This document shows, piece by piece, positions 54,030 through 64,000 of a DNA stretch of 64,000 nt. The position numbers and the translations under genes are program-made. The DNA comes from Arachnopeziza araneosa (lineage: Eukaryota; Ascomycota; Leotiomycetes; Helotiales; Arachnopezizaceae). The notes under the pieces were generated by a model, which was not told the origin of the DNA, ran no database searches, and was given only the letters and a program-made list of their open reading frames with translations. The DNA lies in NCBI GenBank assembly GCA_003988855.1, contig QYAI01000016.1:251648-315647 (forward strand). Reading direction: 5' to 3'. Position 1 is the stretch's first letter; each line of letters opens with the position of its first letter.

Positions 54030-55541
54030 ACTGAGATGAGTATCTCCTCTTGAGATACAGAAGCAGAAAGAAGGGCCGGGGTGTCTTGCGGATGCTTCTT
54101 ATCCTCTGCTCGCATGTTCAGGGACAACTAGGTCTCGGCAATATGCGGGTACCCGGTTTGGAGGGACGAGAGATTTTTCGTCAGCGACAACACCCAGAAA
54201 AAAATAGCCTGACGAGGGTTGGGAGAATTGGGCTGCTATATGCTTCTGGGTGTAGAAAAGAAAAGTGACAAGTGATTGTTTCACCCAAGCATCACACCAC
54301 GCGCTGACTATAACATTATATCAGAGTTGCCAGTATGGGGAGGACTACATCCCATTGGCACAAAACAGAGCGAAGATCAACGAAAGAGCAGAAGAATCTC
54401 GACCCACGTCCGCGGGCAACACCCCACGATAGAATTACTCGACGAACAAGTGATCAATATCGTGCGCAATGCCCATTGGAGGGACGGGGCTGGACTGGCG
54501 CCACGTCGCTGAGGAGTGGTCCTTGGGTAAGAAGAAGCATCGCGATATCGCTTTTTCCAATGCGGCCCAACGCTGCAAGTGGGCACGCAAAGGGTTTAAC
54601 GGGCTGCAGCAAGAGCTCGAATCTTGCTGGTCGTTGCATGCGCGGCGAGCTTTGTTGGATGGGTATAGGCCAGAATCTTCCTACTGGTTCCTGAATTGGG
54701 GGAGGGAACTGCCATGGCCTCCCGTTCCCGCAACCTCCATCCATGCGGCGTGCGACGTGTTCGCCGTTGCGTCCTTGTCATGGGCAGCGCAAGAAACAGA
54801 ATTGGCCCTTGCCATTCGCCTGCGAAGGTGTGACGGTGGGCATGCAACGCAGAATGAATGCAGCAGATGAGCCACCGCGGTTGGGATTGGACTCGATGAT
54901 GTGGTGGCACTCGCTCGTTCAACGCTCGAGTGTGTTGTCCGCTCCCAACCTCAGGGGTAAGCTTAGCGAGCCTCCTCCTCCCGAGCCACGCTTATGGGCC
55001 CGAATATCAATATAAATAGACGCCACCAGCCAGCTTCACAGAGTGAAAGCTGAAAGTCTTGGGCAATGTGTTCGCAGACCGAGTCATACCCTTCCAGCGC
55101 CAGCGTCAGCTCATGAAACATATCACAGCACTAACCCTTTCCGATGCTGGCGTCGACTGGCGGTGTGTCTCACGTGATACCCGTTGCAGAGCATGCATAC
55201 CTACTAGAGCGATAAGATGGACCGGTGTCAAGCTGACGCTGTGGGCATCTACTGGAAGCCTGGATGCGGTCTAGCAGATCCACACCATCGGCTGAGGCTG
55301 CTTGGGGAAGAAACAGTGCACAGCAGCCCCTCAAATCCTGCCTGAGAATGTATATTGTGATTACGACAATGTATAACAGATCCTAAAACGCCGGCCGGGA
55401 ATGTGCATCAGGAATCTTAAACGCGCAACGTGGAATTCCAAAGCCATAACCCCTCGTCATATGCAGGTCCCAAACACGCAGCATGTGTGTGCCTTGGTAT
55501 ATCTCAATCTTCTCAGAAAGCGGTGAACAGAATATCAACTA
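54030..55541. promoter_or_regulatory. Upstream region of the giant acidic gene
   Basis: These 1.5 kb separate the start of the giant gene from the 3' end of SNF7, both on the minus strand. The part at about 54400-55000 is GC-richer than its surroundings. A TATAAATA lies at 55011-55018 on the plus strand, but no plus-strand gene with recognisable content follows it. ORFs of up to 133 codons overlap on both strands and are likely by-products of base composition. Confidence 0.4.
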
Positions 55542-56432
55542 TTACATGGCCATCTCCGCTTGAAGTTTCCGCAGTTCTTCTTCTTCGTCATCCTCCTCGA
55601 TAGCCGTAGCTTTGCCTTTGACTGAAAATAATGTTAGATTGATTCATCCCGGCAGTGAACAGTAACTTACTCTCACCGTTTGCAGCAGCTGGTAACCTGT
55701 GTATCTCATCCGACACAGGTACGGTACCAGTCTTCAGCATCTTGTTATCGAGTTGCTCTTGCTCAAGCTCCGCCAACTCATCGTCCAACTCGGTCTCATC
55801 GATCGGCTCGCCAATAGGTGCACTCGTAATCGCTTGAGCAATTTCTTCTCCCAGGGCGTGTTGTTCTCGAAGTTTCTCCCTGGACCATAGTTAGCATTTC
55901 TATACACACCTGAACCGCGAGCATAATCATACATCGTTTCGTCCACTTTGTCGATGTTCAGTTTGCCATGAATTTGTGCCATCGCTTGACCAGCCTTTTC
56001 CATGGCTGCAAGAGTTTCCCTGTTGATGTTTGCTGCCTCGATGGAGTATATCTGTTGCTCGAGAGTTGCGATCTGCGCTGTAGTCTGTTCCAATGTATGT
56101 TCATGTTGTTTCTTTCGTCGAAGGGCGGCTTTCGCGGCTATTCAGAATATCAATATAATTTCAACTTTAGATATGCCTCTCAAAGGCGTAGATAGTGCTC
56201 ATTCCTCAAGAATAGAGGCCGTGTTGGTGGGTTGCAGGGGCTACGAACCATTTTTATTTGTGCTCACACTCTTTCTGGCAATAGCATCCTGCTCGTCCAT
56301 CTGGTTCTGTAAATGCCTCTCCCTCTTCTGCAGCATCTCAAGCTGTGATCGTAATCCCAGAATAGCATTCTTAGGCGTATCCTTCCGAGTCTGAGCATTC
56401 TGCCCCCCAAACCAACCCCAAACTCCGGACAT
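55542..56432 (-). CDS. SNF7: ESCRT-III subunit Snf7/Vps32
   Basis: Snf7 polymerises on endosomal membranes to drive multivesicular-body budding and other membrane scission. Four exons (56249-56432, 55933-56137, 55671-55879, 55542-55621) give 225 residues. The N-terminus MSGVWGWFGG is the amphipathic anchor. Basic helix 1 follows (LRSQLEMLQKRERHLQNQMD), then AALRRKKQHEHTLEQT, IYSIEAANINRETLAAMEKA and KLNIDKVDETMEKLREQHAL, the last two exons joining in frame. The acidic C-terminal part (DETELDDELAELEQEQLD) and the final AIEEDDEEEELRKLQAEM carry the Vps4-binding MIM-type helix. Intron 1 (56138-56248, 111 nt) begins GTTCGT, an unusual donor. Intron 2 is 53 nt and intron 3 is 49 nt. Confidence 0.95.
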
Positions 56433-56923
56433 CTTGTATGACTGGGTCGCTGATCACGTAGATTTCGAGGGAATAGGACCGCAGAGCCCCAAATGATACC
56501 AAATATCCGGACCTATCACTGAGATTCTAGTATGATAGTGTATTGGGAGTGTACGGCTTAAGAGTCGCTATCGCCGCCTCGGTATAGTGGGGCAACCTAG
56601 GGCGGGGACAAAGAGAGATTTGCAGGTCTTCGCAGGAAACCCAAGCAGAAGACTCTCTTTGGGTTCAGGAGGTCTCGAGTAGTGAATCGTTGAAAGTGAC
56701 GCGGCAAGTAGAGCTCTTGCTGCCTATCAGATGTGAATGATCCAGATGTTGTTGTGCCTGACCGATGACGATTAGCTTGGGTCATCACGTGCCGCCTTGC
56801 GAACCCTGCCACCCTCACTTCATCTTGTCTCAAGAAGGCTCTTCAACGCTCATTCATAAATTTCATAATAGTTCTGCTCCGGCTCTTGAATGCAAGGCAG
56901 CGCTTTCGTTGTCTGCTCTACTT
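56433..56923. promoter_or_regulatory. Divergent upstream region (SNF7 / TEN1)
   Basis: These 491 bp serve two outward-facing genes. A TCACGTG lies at about 56785-56791, some 135 bp upstream of the TEN1 start. Confidence 0.45.
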
Positions 56924-57404
56924 ATGGCTGGCACTCAGAATGGACCAATTCCTACACAATTAACCCTTCTTTCTGACCTCTCGAAGTTTAAGCCAGCTAC
57001 CAAAGTCCGCTTTCTGGGATGGTATAGTCTCTTTCTCTTTTCCATACCTCGTGTTGGTTCTATAGTCCGCAAAAAATACTGATGGTATACTTCCAAGTGT
57101 CATGGAATACCGTACCAGAACGGCAGACTTGATTCTAGAGCACGACTTCCCTCATGGAAACGCTTTGAAAGCCCATGTGGACATAACCCTATTGCTCAAC
57201 TCGATAAAATCAAATGAAACGCGAGTGGGCGAGTGGGTGAATATTATGGGCTACATCAGTTCCGAGAGAGCCAACACAGCAGGCCACTCAACTTTTGACG
57301 AGGTTTATATCCAAGCAATTGTTTTATGGTCGGCCGGCCCACTCGATCTAAAAGGTTATGAAACGAGTCTCAGTCCCACAAGTGAGGATACTTGTACCAC
57401 TTGA
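56924..57404 (+). CDS. TEN1: Telomere-capping CST subunit Ten1
   Basis: Ten1 is the small OB-fold subunit of the CST complex that caps telomeres with Stn1. Exons 56924-57021 and 57098-57404 join across a 76-nt intron and give 134 residues. The reading PATKVRFLGCVMEYRTRTAD is restored by the splice. The OB-fold continues with LILEHDFPHGNALKAHVDIT and VGEWVNIMGYIS, then YIQAIVLWSAGPLDLKGYE, all family-typical blocks. The start ATG at 56924 (MAGTQNGPIPTQLTLLSDLS) fits the usual short N-terminus; the frame is open upstream but without a similar ATG context. The protein has the normal Ten1 length. Confidence 0.88.
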
Positions 57405-58437
57405 TAGAGTTTATCTCATCGCTGGCGACAACATGCGTATACTAATCCGTTGAGTCTTTTGGTTTTCGAAACACTCATCAATCTATATCTTCCCTGACAA
57501 ACGCACCTCATCTCCTCAATCTATACGGCGAAGTCCATACGGGGAGAATATCTGCCCGCAACAAAGATGATAAGGCCACCGCAATCTTCCCGATCAACTA
57601 TGTTACTTCCTTTTACCCACTCGCGATCTCCAGAGACAGAACCAAGAACTTATCGATAAAGGAGCCTACCAGACATATGAACAGTCAGATGACTTGACAT
57701 GGCAAAGTTCTTTCAGCCTCGAGCGGATGCAAGCCAGATAATGGAAAAGTTCCTCAAGAAATTCAGTCTCAATACCGTTCAAGAATAAGTCGTGTCTAAT
57801 ATGTACATGTTTTCGGCCTTCGTCCATTACCTCTCACCCATTTGTTCTTCACTTCGTATTGGTCTGGTCAAAATCATAGGTAGCATTCCGAATCAAAGCG
57901 TCTGCTATTGTCTCGCACTTTTTTGACTTTTCTTACACTAGTTAGCAATTCTTGATGTTAACATTTTGTGATGATTCTGACATCTTTGCAAAGTGGACAG
58001 ACAACCTTGCGATGCCGGAGGATTTGTAAGCTGCTCCTCGTTTGCGATGTCTTAACTTCCAAATATGATAATACTAGAACAATGAGATGCAAAGATCTGG
58101 ATGCATGATAGCAACAAGATTTCCCTATCTTCCTCTCAGAAACAACAAATTGAGGTGAGGTCAAAACGAGTTGTGATGTTATTGTTGCATTATGAATTGA
58201 CTATCAGCGCTACATTATATCAAGCATAAGGCTGGCCAATTCGCAAGTCACCAAGCTGGACCAGGTAATTGTTTCTTCTATAACTTTCCTATCTCGTTTA
58301 ATCTTATCTTTGTCGATTTGACTTGTTACTCTAAACACCATATTTCCATTCATAATGCTGTGATGCAATTCGGGAAACCAAAGTTCCATTCATTGTGAAT
58401 GGGGCATAAATTGCATGTTGGCGCAACCTCTGAAGGC
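57405..58437. other. Convergent 3' intergenic region
   Basis: This 1 kb lies between the 3' ends of TEN1 and the next gene. No ORF over 70 codons has recognisable content. Confidence 0.4.
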
Positions 58438-58953
58438 TTACCATCTCGACTTCCCTTCATATCGAGTCTCATTAGATCGTCGACGAGGACCTGATCCCCC
58501 ACCTCTTTCGTCCGAATAATATGGACTTCTTGATTCGAAGTTTTTGGTACCTCTAGATACAACGATAGGTTGGTGAAGGGGTCGCTTGAGTTGTTTATCA
58601 GAATCCTTCTTCGACCTTGCAGCGGCCGCTTTCTCCCAGACTTCTTTCGACTTGAGACAAATATCATCTATCTGCTCCTGTTTTGCTGTCAATACTTGTA
58701 GGAAGTCTCAAGACCAGATGTAATCCAGCTCACATCACTTAGGCAAGGTCCAGGTGTTGTAATCAGGAAGCCATCTTCACCCTTTGGAAAGGTTAGTGAA
58801 ATGATTAGCCCTGCTTACGCTGTGACAAACCTCTCTTGTGTATGGCCGAACCGTCGATTCAGGTCCGAGATAATACTGGATCTCCTGAGTGATGACCTTC
58901 TTGTTGATATCAAGATTCGGTATCCAGTACCGGTTTTTTTCGCTGTGGGACAT
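58438..58953 (-). CDS. Small conserved fungal protein of unknown function
   Basis: Three exons (58831-58953, 58734-58781, 58438-58677) give 136 residues. The N-terminus MSHSEKNRYWIPNLDINKKV leads into ITQEIQYYLGPESTVRPYTR, then EGEDGFLITTPGPCLSDEQI and DDICLKSKEVWEKAAAARSK. I believe this pattern is conserved in other filamentous fungi, but I know no function. The middle exon has only 48 nt. The third-exon acceptor (AAAACAG) gives the smooth LSDEQIDDIC reading; another choice nearby would insert extra residues. The C-terminus is Arg/Gly/Ser-rich (DERGGGSGPRRRSNETRYEG), as in RNA-binding tails, and ends KSRW. That last stop lies inside a GTAAG, so a further short intron cannot be excluded. No signal peptide or membrane segment is seen. 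Confidence 0.65.
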
Positions 58954-59824
58954 TGCAACTCGTGAATGAAATGATCTTACAGCGACATGTGATTGTGGAG
59001 AAGAATGCAAGCCTAGAATGGTACCTGTCTTCAGCGGCTCTCTTCTCTAATCTGGAGAAGGTTCACTGCAATCTTTATACTAGCCGGAAACTGTACTTGG
59101 GGCCAAACGGCGACGGGAAACTTAACCATTCAAGCGATAGTGGCGCAAAAGCAGCCGATACTCACTCGGTCTTGAGACCTTTGCATGCAGGAGAAACGTG
59201 TTAGGTTTTTTGCCGCACAACTCCTCACCGAGCACTCCTGGATACGCCCTAGTGAGGCGGACGGGAGCGAACATTTCATTGGCCCTGAAGCGTAAACTCT
59301 TCACCGCAAGCCAGGAAGAACCAATCACGGCTTGACTATGATTCGGTTGAGTTTATATTCATGCGGTCCACAGATCCTCCCTCTCTGAGGCAGCATCATT
59401 GGAACAGGTAGAGAGCCACTGTCGGTACTAAGGTCGCATTAAGAGATTTGGAGGATTTATTGCAGATGAAGCAAGATTAGGAACAGACATCTCTTCCCAA
59501 CAATTAAGGGTCTGGCGACTTCTGGATCGAGCGCTGCACATTGGTCCTCCGGATTGAACCTGAATGGAGGGTCAATCCAGATCCGCTGAGAAGCAATCCG
59601 TATGCCTCACTCACAGGCCGCTGACGATCTGAAGCTAAATGTGCAGAGACACCTCGCCGATCACCAAGCTAATTCCAACGTCTTCTGACAAGACCTCTTC
59701 AAGATGACCGGGAACAAGGTCTTGGTTCACGATTTCTGAGAAGCTCTATCTAGAGCTTTCAAGGCGATTTCAAGTCACACTGCTGATCTTATCTCAGGTT
59801 CAGGTATTTCAAGGCGGCCATGAC

Positions 59825-59842
59825 GCGGCGGCGGCGGCGGCG
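59825..59842. repeat. (GCG)n microsatellite
   Basis: A short run of GCG units lies about 100 bp upstream of the possible gene remnant. Confidence 0.75.
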
Positions 59843-59943
59843 AGCAGTAGAATCTACTACTACTTCAAATATCAAACGGATATCGACTTCCCGTCTCATC
59901 TTCTTTCCAGATCGACAATCACCTGCTTCATAGTTCTTGGGAT

Positions 59944-60228
59944 TTGGAGCCGTTTCTAACAAGCACCAGTATCAGGGCACTCCTAGACACCTACCAGCTC
60001 GTAACTTTCCATCGCCTTGACACCATCCTCGCATCTCACCGTGAAGCTTCAGCGACCATCTTCACCACCGGCGGCTTTAGTCTCAAGCCTCATTATGTTC
60101 ATGAGAACCAACCCCGCGTTATCTTACAGTACCACTGGCTCAATAACAATTTCCACACCCGAAATCTAAATCCCGTCCCCCGAGCAATGAAGCTATGGAG
60201 AAACAGAAAATCTCATTCCGGGCGATAG
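59944..60228 (+). pseudogene. Possible remnant of a fungal protein-coding gene
   Basis: This 94-codon frame, closed by TAG at 60226, begins from a TTG and has balanced composition unlike noncoding sequence nearby. It reads IRALLDTYQLVTFHRLDTIL and SLKPHYVHENQPRVILQYHW. I cannot place it in a family. Downstream frames are broken by stops. It could be a truncated gene or chance. Confidence 0.25.
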
Positions 60229-61790
60229 ATTGCTCGGCCAAAGAGGATCCCAGCTAAGAAGATGCGCCGGTCGTTGAAGCAGGAAAATCCCTCCTTGAAG
60301 CTGGGAAAGACGGGAAAGAACTCGTGATCCTCCCAAGATGTTCATCCTCCCGACAGCACTACCAAGCGTTAACTTCCATGAGAATGCCCACAATCACCTG
60401 TCATTGCAGCGTTTTTTGAGCGCGGGGCGCGACGACAACGGGTCGAATTTGCACCTTTCTAGGATACCCTCGCTTTCAGCGATGGAAAAACAAACCATCT
60501 CCCGTTCAGCCGCAAAGAAGCTGGGCGCAAGGATTCAACAATAACTTACTAGAGCCCCAACCGAACTTGATATTGTGTTTCGAACACACTTCGGTAAACT
60601 CGGAATCAAGTAGCAAATAATTGTCTCCCTGAAGAGGGGATGGCAACACTTATTCCCGCGCTTACAAGGATTGCCCTATTTCTTTGACAAGACGTTGAGA
60701 ACATCAAGGCTTTCTATCTCCTGATCATAAGATTTGAATACTTGATCGAAATGTTGCAAAGGAAGAGCGTCAGCGATCCTTCTCGGATCAAAGCATCCGC
60801 CCGAATCATTGTCTGCGTCCCTGGGCGAGGGATCTTCTCCCAATAACCACTGCGAAGAATTTGTTCACTACTTTACGGCTTACTACCAAATCACAGCCTG
60901 GATTGATGCGTCACAAACTACGAGATTAAACCCGATTCTGACAAGCCAAAGAAGGCATCATTCCGATAATGCACTTACCTTCCCTATATCGTCAGGTAAT
61001 CTGTCATGGATCATTATTACAAATTAAGATGCCAGAGCACGATCTGGTTCGGGCACGCCTCCTCGTGGAATCCTTCTCAGGCCAGCGCTTCACGGAAGAT
61101 TGGAACCGGAGCAATCCAGGAGATTAGAGCAGTGTAGAACACAGAAGCAGGGCGGTTGTCTTACCACTAATCGCCATGTACGGTAATGGCTTATTTTCAT
61201 GTCGTGGAACGGTGGAGATTACTGTTAACTGATTGAGATGATCTACATATAATTTAGCATTTGGTGTGACAATGGTTCTTGCTCCGGTTTTGGGATCGAA
61301 AGATAGGAGGGGATGTATCTCTTTGGAGATGGGCGTCTTTTAAATCTCGTTCTTTTCAAGGATGTCCTGTCTGTGTTGCCTATATAATCTACATGTAGAG
61401 ATCCTGCAAATCCGCTGTAGTTTTGGAGGGTTCCATTCTGGTTTAGAAAGTCTCACTTGATCACGCGTTCGCGAACATAGAAGTAAGAAACAAGAATTTA
61501 CAATCAAACATATTTCTATCAGTACCTATATGTATGTACAAACTCTGGGAGCGAAGAAGTATCCTCCATAGAAGACAGATATGATCGTACTGCATCAATG
61601 TTCAACACGCAAGCTATGGCGACCATAACTGCCTTGAACGCCCATGAAGCTTGTACTAAATGCACCCAGCTATTCAATGCCCCAGAGATTTATATGCGCC
61701 AGTTCCGTATACGCCAGACGCTAAAGTCGTAAATGCATGTGATCGATCCATTCGTAACAAATGATTAGGTAACTCGTCAATCTTTCTCCA

Positions 61791-64000
61791 TCAAGTCTTC
61801 AACTGAGGCGGCCCAGAAGTAGACATTCGCTTGAACTCTTGCATATCATCCGTATCATCATGAGGTCGTTTCTGCCCTGCAATCTGCCCATTCTCGTTTG
61901 CGGGTCCCTTCGCTGCGTTGGCTCCATCCACGGTGCTCGGTGTAGGTGCAGGAGATGCCGATGGGGCATTTGGTCGCGAAGGTGCATGAACCGGTCCCTC
62001 GGAATTGGTTCGTTTTTGGCTGGATGGTATCATTGGCGGTCTAGGCACAGGTGTTCCATTCTGACGATTTTGTCCTTGTGCATGGAATGATGGCCTCGCA
62101 ACCGCTGGAACCGATCGCTCCTCACCACTGCTCCTTGCAGACTGTTGAAAGATGTGCGGTCTGTTGTGATTTGATACAGGCCGAGGTGCCTGCCCTTGAT
62201 ATGCTTCTGCAGTGGTGAGAAAAGGCTTTCCAGATGAAGCGCTCCCAGGTTCGATATTAGATCCAGGGATTTGGCTCAGTAAGTCTCTCAAAGCCTTCAT
62301 GATTACTTCCTCCAAATTGTTACCAGGAACAGCGCTCTTTGTTGTAATCTTTAGAACCTGGTTGATCGCAGAATTCACTATGGCCTCTGCATTGGGTGTC
62401 TGTACTTTCATGCCCTCGATAATAGTTTTCCCGAATGATTGAGCAGCCTGCATTACAGTTTCTTGGACGGGGTCATTCGCTGGAGTACTTGATTTTGACA
62501 AGGCGTGCTGAGTTGGAGAAGTCTGATCTGTAGGAGCCTGATCTTGCGTACGTGGTTGGGCTTGAGCTTGAGCTGCAGAGGTTTCCACTTTCATTTGGGG
62601 TTGCGAGGACTGAGGCTGAGGTGGATGTGGAAGTGGGGATGCGTTCATTGTGAGGGGTGGTGTAACCACAGGCTGCTGTTCGGCCGATTGCAAAGATGAA
62701 GTTGGCTGCTGAGCTTGTGGCTGCTGCAGAAGTGGGGGTTGGGGAATAGATGGTTGTGATTGGGAATCAGATGGCTGTGGCTTAGGGTTCTCAGGCACAG
62801 CTAAAGGAACTGATGTCTCAATTTGGGGCCGCTGGTCCGTTAACGGCGCTGGGAGCATTGGTGCTTGCTCGGCTGGTTTGGGCGCATAAGGGGAACTGTA
62901 TGACGTTTGGACGTTTGGCGCGGCCAATTGAGGAGGAATTTTTGCAGCAAAGTTCGAAGGCGGTCCTACCATATAAGAATTTGGAGGTACAGTACCATTC
63001 ATAAGAGATGGCATCATTGGAGGATGTCCAGCCATGTGTGGATGCATCATATATTGAGGAAGCTGGTTAGGAGCCATACTAGGGGAGATCATATATCCTG
63101 GGGGCGGAGGTCCGTAAGGCATTATATGAGGATGTCCTGGGTATAGCGGTTGATGCTGCATCTGTCCATGGTGCTGGGGAGGAGGCGGTGTAATTCTTTT
63201 CTTCTTTTCCTTCTCGATTGATATGCCGTCCACAATACCCCATGTCCATCCCTTTCCATCTTTTTCAACCTTGCGGAATGAAGGATGTTGCGAGAGATTA
63301 TGACGGACACTACTCTGCCAACCAAGTGTCTGAGTTTTGAGTTTGAAATAAGGATATCTCCTATAGATCGCCCTGTAGATATCCGGCAGGCCTAATTGCT
63401 GTGTTGGCGCATTTGAAAGAGCCTCGTGGATCAGAATAACATAGTTGGCTTGTGGCTTTGCAAGTTGCTCTGGAGTGAAATCCTCTTCTTTCATCACGGG
63501 TGATGGTGATCGAGGAGGTCGAGGAGGAATCTTCTCTTTCTTTGGCTTCCCACCATCCTCGCTACCAGAACCCGAACCTTTACCCTCCTTGAGTTCTTTC
63601 GGTTCCTTTGGCTTCCGCTTCGTATATTTTCGCTTCTCTCTTGGTGGCCCTTCTGGAGTTTCTGGAAGTGGATGCTTACGAGGCCGACCAACTTTATTCT
63701 TGGTAGGCGCAGCAGATTGTGCTTGTGGGAGAGTCTTTTCGGCATGCTTTGATTCTGCTTGAGAAGTCTTTCCCTTCTTCGCTAATTCCGCTAATCTCGC
63801 CTGTTCGTCCTTTTTGGCTTGCTTCTGCTCACGTTTTGACATAATGCCGTTTTTAGGCGGTCTGCCTGGACCCCGTCTCTTCTCGATTATTGGAGGAATT
63901 TGAGGCCGCTCTTGTTTGATAAGGCTCTGCGCTTCTTCTTCATCCTCTTCGCCAAGGTCAGAATTGTCTCGCATGCCAGGCTCTTCTTCCTCCATTTCTT
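61791..64000 (-). CDS. FHL1: Forkhead transcription factor, Fhl1-like (runs off right edge)
   Basis: This is the C-terminal part of a forkhead regulator; Fhl1 controls ribosomal-protein gene transcription in yeast, so a growth-related role is likely. The frame is uninterrupted from the window edge to the stop at 61791, about 735 residues. The ATG at 63995 is probably internal, because an FHA domain expected in Fhl1 would lie outside the window. Two AT-hook-like motifs (RRGPGRPPKNG and NKVGRPRKHPL) precede the forkhead domain at about 63231-63460: KPQANYVILIHEALSNAP, IYRAIYRRYPYFKLKTQTLG, and WQSSVRHNLSQHPSFRKVEK with GWTWGI. The remainder is Pro/Gln/Ser-rich and disordered (HHGQMQHQPLYPGHPHIMPY), with one short helical segment (ETVMQAAQSFGKTIIEGMKV). 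The Fhl1 name is my best match by the AT hooks and domain order. Confidence 0.85.
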   Translation of the reverse strand, partial: EMEEEEPGMRDNSDLGEEDEEEAQSLIKQERPQIPPIIEKRRGPGRPPKNGIMSKREQKQAKKDEQARLAELAKKGKTSQAESKHAEKTLPQAQSAAPTKNKVGRPRKHPLPETPEGPPREKRKYTKRKPKEPKELKEGKGSGSGSEDGGKPKKEKIPPRPPRSPSPVMKEEDFTPEQLAKPQANYVILIHEALSNAPTQQLGLPDIYRAIYRRYPYFKLKTQTLGWQSSVRHNLSQHPSFRKVEKDGKGWTWGIVDGISIEKEKKKRITPPPPQHHGQMQHQPLYPGHPHIMPYGPPPPGYMISPSMAPNQLPQYMMHPHMAGHPPMMPSLMNGTVPPNSYMVGPPSNFAAKIPPQLAAPNVQTSYSSPYAPKPAEQAPMLPAPLTDQRPQIETSVPLAVPENPKPQPSDSQSQPSIPQPPLLQQPQAQQPTSSLQSAEQQPVVTPPLTMNASPLPHPPQPQSSQPQMKVETSAAQAQAQPRTQDQAPTDQTSPTQHALSKSSTPANDPVQETVMQAAQSFGKTIIEGMKVQTPNAEAIVNSAINQVLKITTKSAVPGNNLEEVIMKALRDLLSQIPGSNIEPGSASSGKPFLTTAEAYQGQAPRPVSNHNRPHIFQQSARSSGEERSVPAVARPSFHAQGQNRQNGTPVPRPPMIPSSQKRTNSEGPVHAPSRPNAPSASPAPTPSTVDGANAAKGPANENGQIAGQKRPHDDTDDMQEFKRMSTSGPPQLKT

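Larger units (their letters stand above)
58954..61790. other. Gene-poor stretch of 2.8 kb
   Basis: No complete gene is supported. The frame at 59944-60228 (94 codons) reads as plausible protein (IRALLDTYQLVTFHRLDTIL, TIFTTGGFSLKPHYVHENQP) with stops soon after, and may be a remnant of a decayed gene. A (GCG)n run lies at 59825-59842. Otherwise the sequence has stops in all frames. Confidence 0.4.

Noticed and set aside
54469..54870. 133-codon plus-strand ORF in GC-rich sequence
   Set aside because: Several ORFs overlap on both strands here, as expected from base composition. None has a recognisable motif.

Overview
This 64 kb window looks like a chromosomal segment of a filamentous ascomycete (Pezizomycotina). 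Genes are dense and lie on both strands. They are broken by short introns, mostly 42-120 nt, with GT..AG ends and CTAAC/CTAAT-like branch sites. The products are fungal: mannan polymerase subunit, Rho1, Elp1, Ten1, Fhl1, a Mug65-type dysferlin-domain protein and a GPI-type aspartic protease. Protein similarity, judged by eye, suggests Leotiomycetes, but I cannot fix the genus. There is no sign of a plasmid, virus, CRISPR array or secondary-metabolite cluster, and I could not support any tRNA or rRNA gene.

Left part (1-17 kb): the 5' end of an ANP1-like mannosyltransferase (-); DNA-3-methyladenine glycosylase (+); FCF1 (-); aspartic protease (+); AVT-type vacuolar amino-acid transporter (+); a Cys-rich protein of unknown function (-); a 3.1 kb gene-poor stretch; RHO1 (-); mitochondrial ribosomal protein uL24m (+). 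Middle (17-46 kb): ELP1 (-); a DUF3984-like protein (+); a small coiled-coil protein (+); LTO1 (-); cytosolic MetRS (+); a short-chain dehydrogenase (-); NAA10/ARD1 (+); a small membrane protein (-); a phosphoglycerate-mutase-like phosphatase (+); a SET protein (-); a PNPOx-like flavoprotein (+); a small one-TM protein (-); a DUF7730-like protein (-); a dysferlin-domain protein (+); MAD2 (-); GUF1 (+). Right part (46-64 kb): one giant acidic repeat gene (-); SNF7 (-); TEN1 (+); a small conserved protein of unknown function (-); the 3' part of an FHL1-like forkhead gene (-).

Most genes are independent housekeeping genes. A translation and RNA theme recurs by chance of neighbourhood: FCF1, uL24m, ELP1, LTO1, MetRS, NAA10, GUF1 and FHL1. 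Several genes are divergent pairs with short shared upstream regions: ELP1/DUF3984 202 bp, MAD2/GUF1 166 bp, SDR/NAA10 267 bp.

The most unusual locus is at 46815-54029. My exon reconstruction gives 19 exons and a protein of 2057 residues. It is made largely of Glu/Ala/Pro repeats and ends in a basic Arg/Ser/Lys-rich tail. Seventeen of its 18 introns are phase 0 and sit inside the repeats, so most exons are symmetric cassettes. Other unusual points are an apparent GT..GG intron next to a 4-nt microexon in the phosphatase gene, a GC..AG intron in the glycosylase gene, and repeated GTTCG-type donor sites. All splice models were made by eye from frame, motif and splice-site fit, without transcripts.
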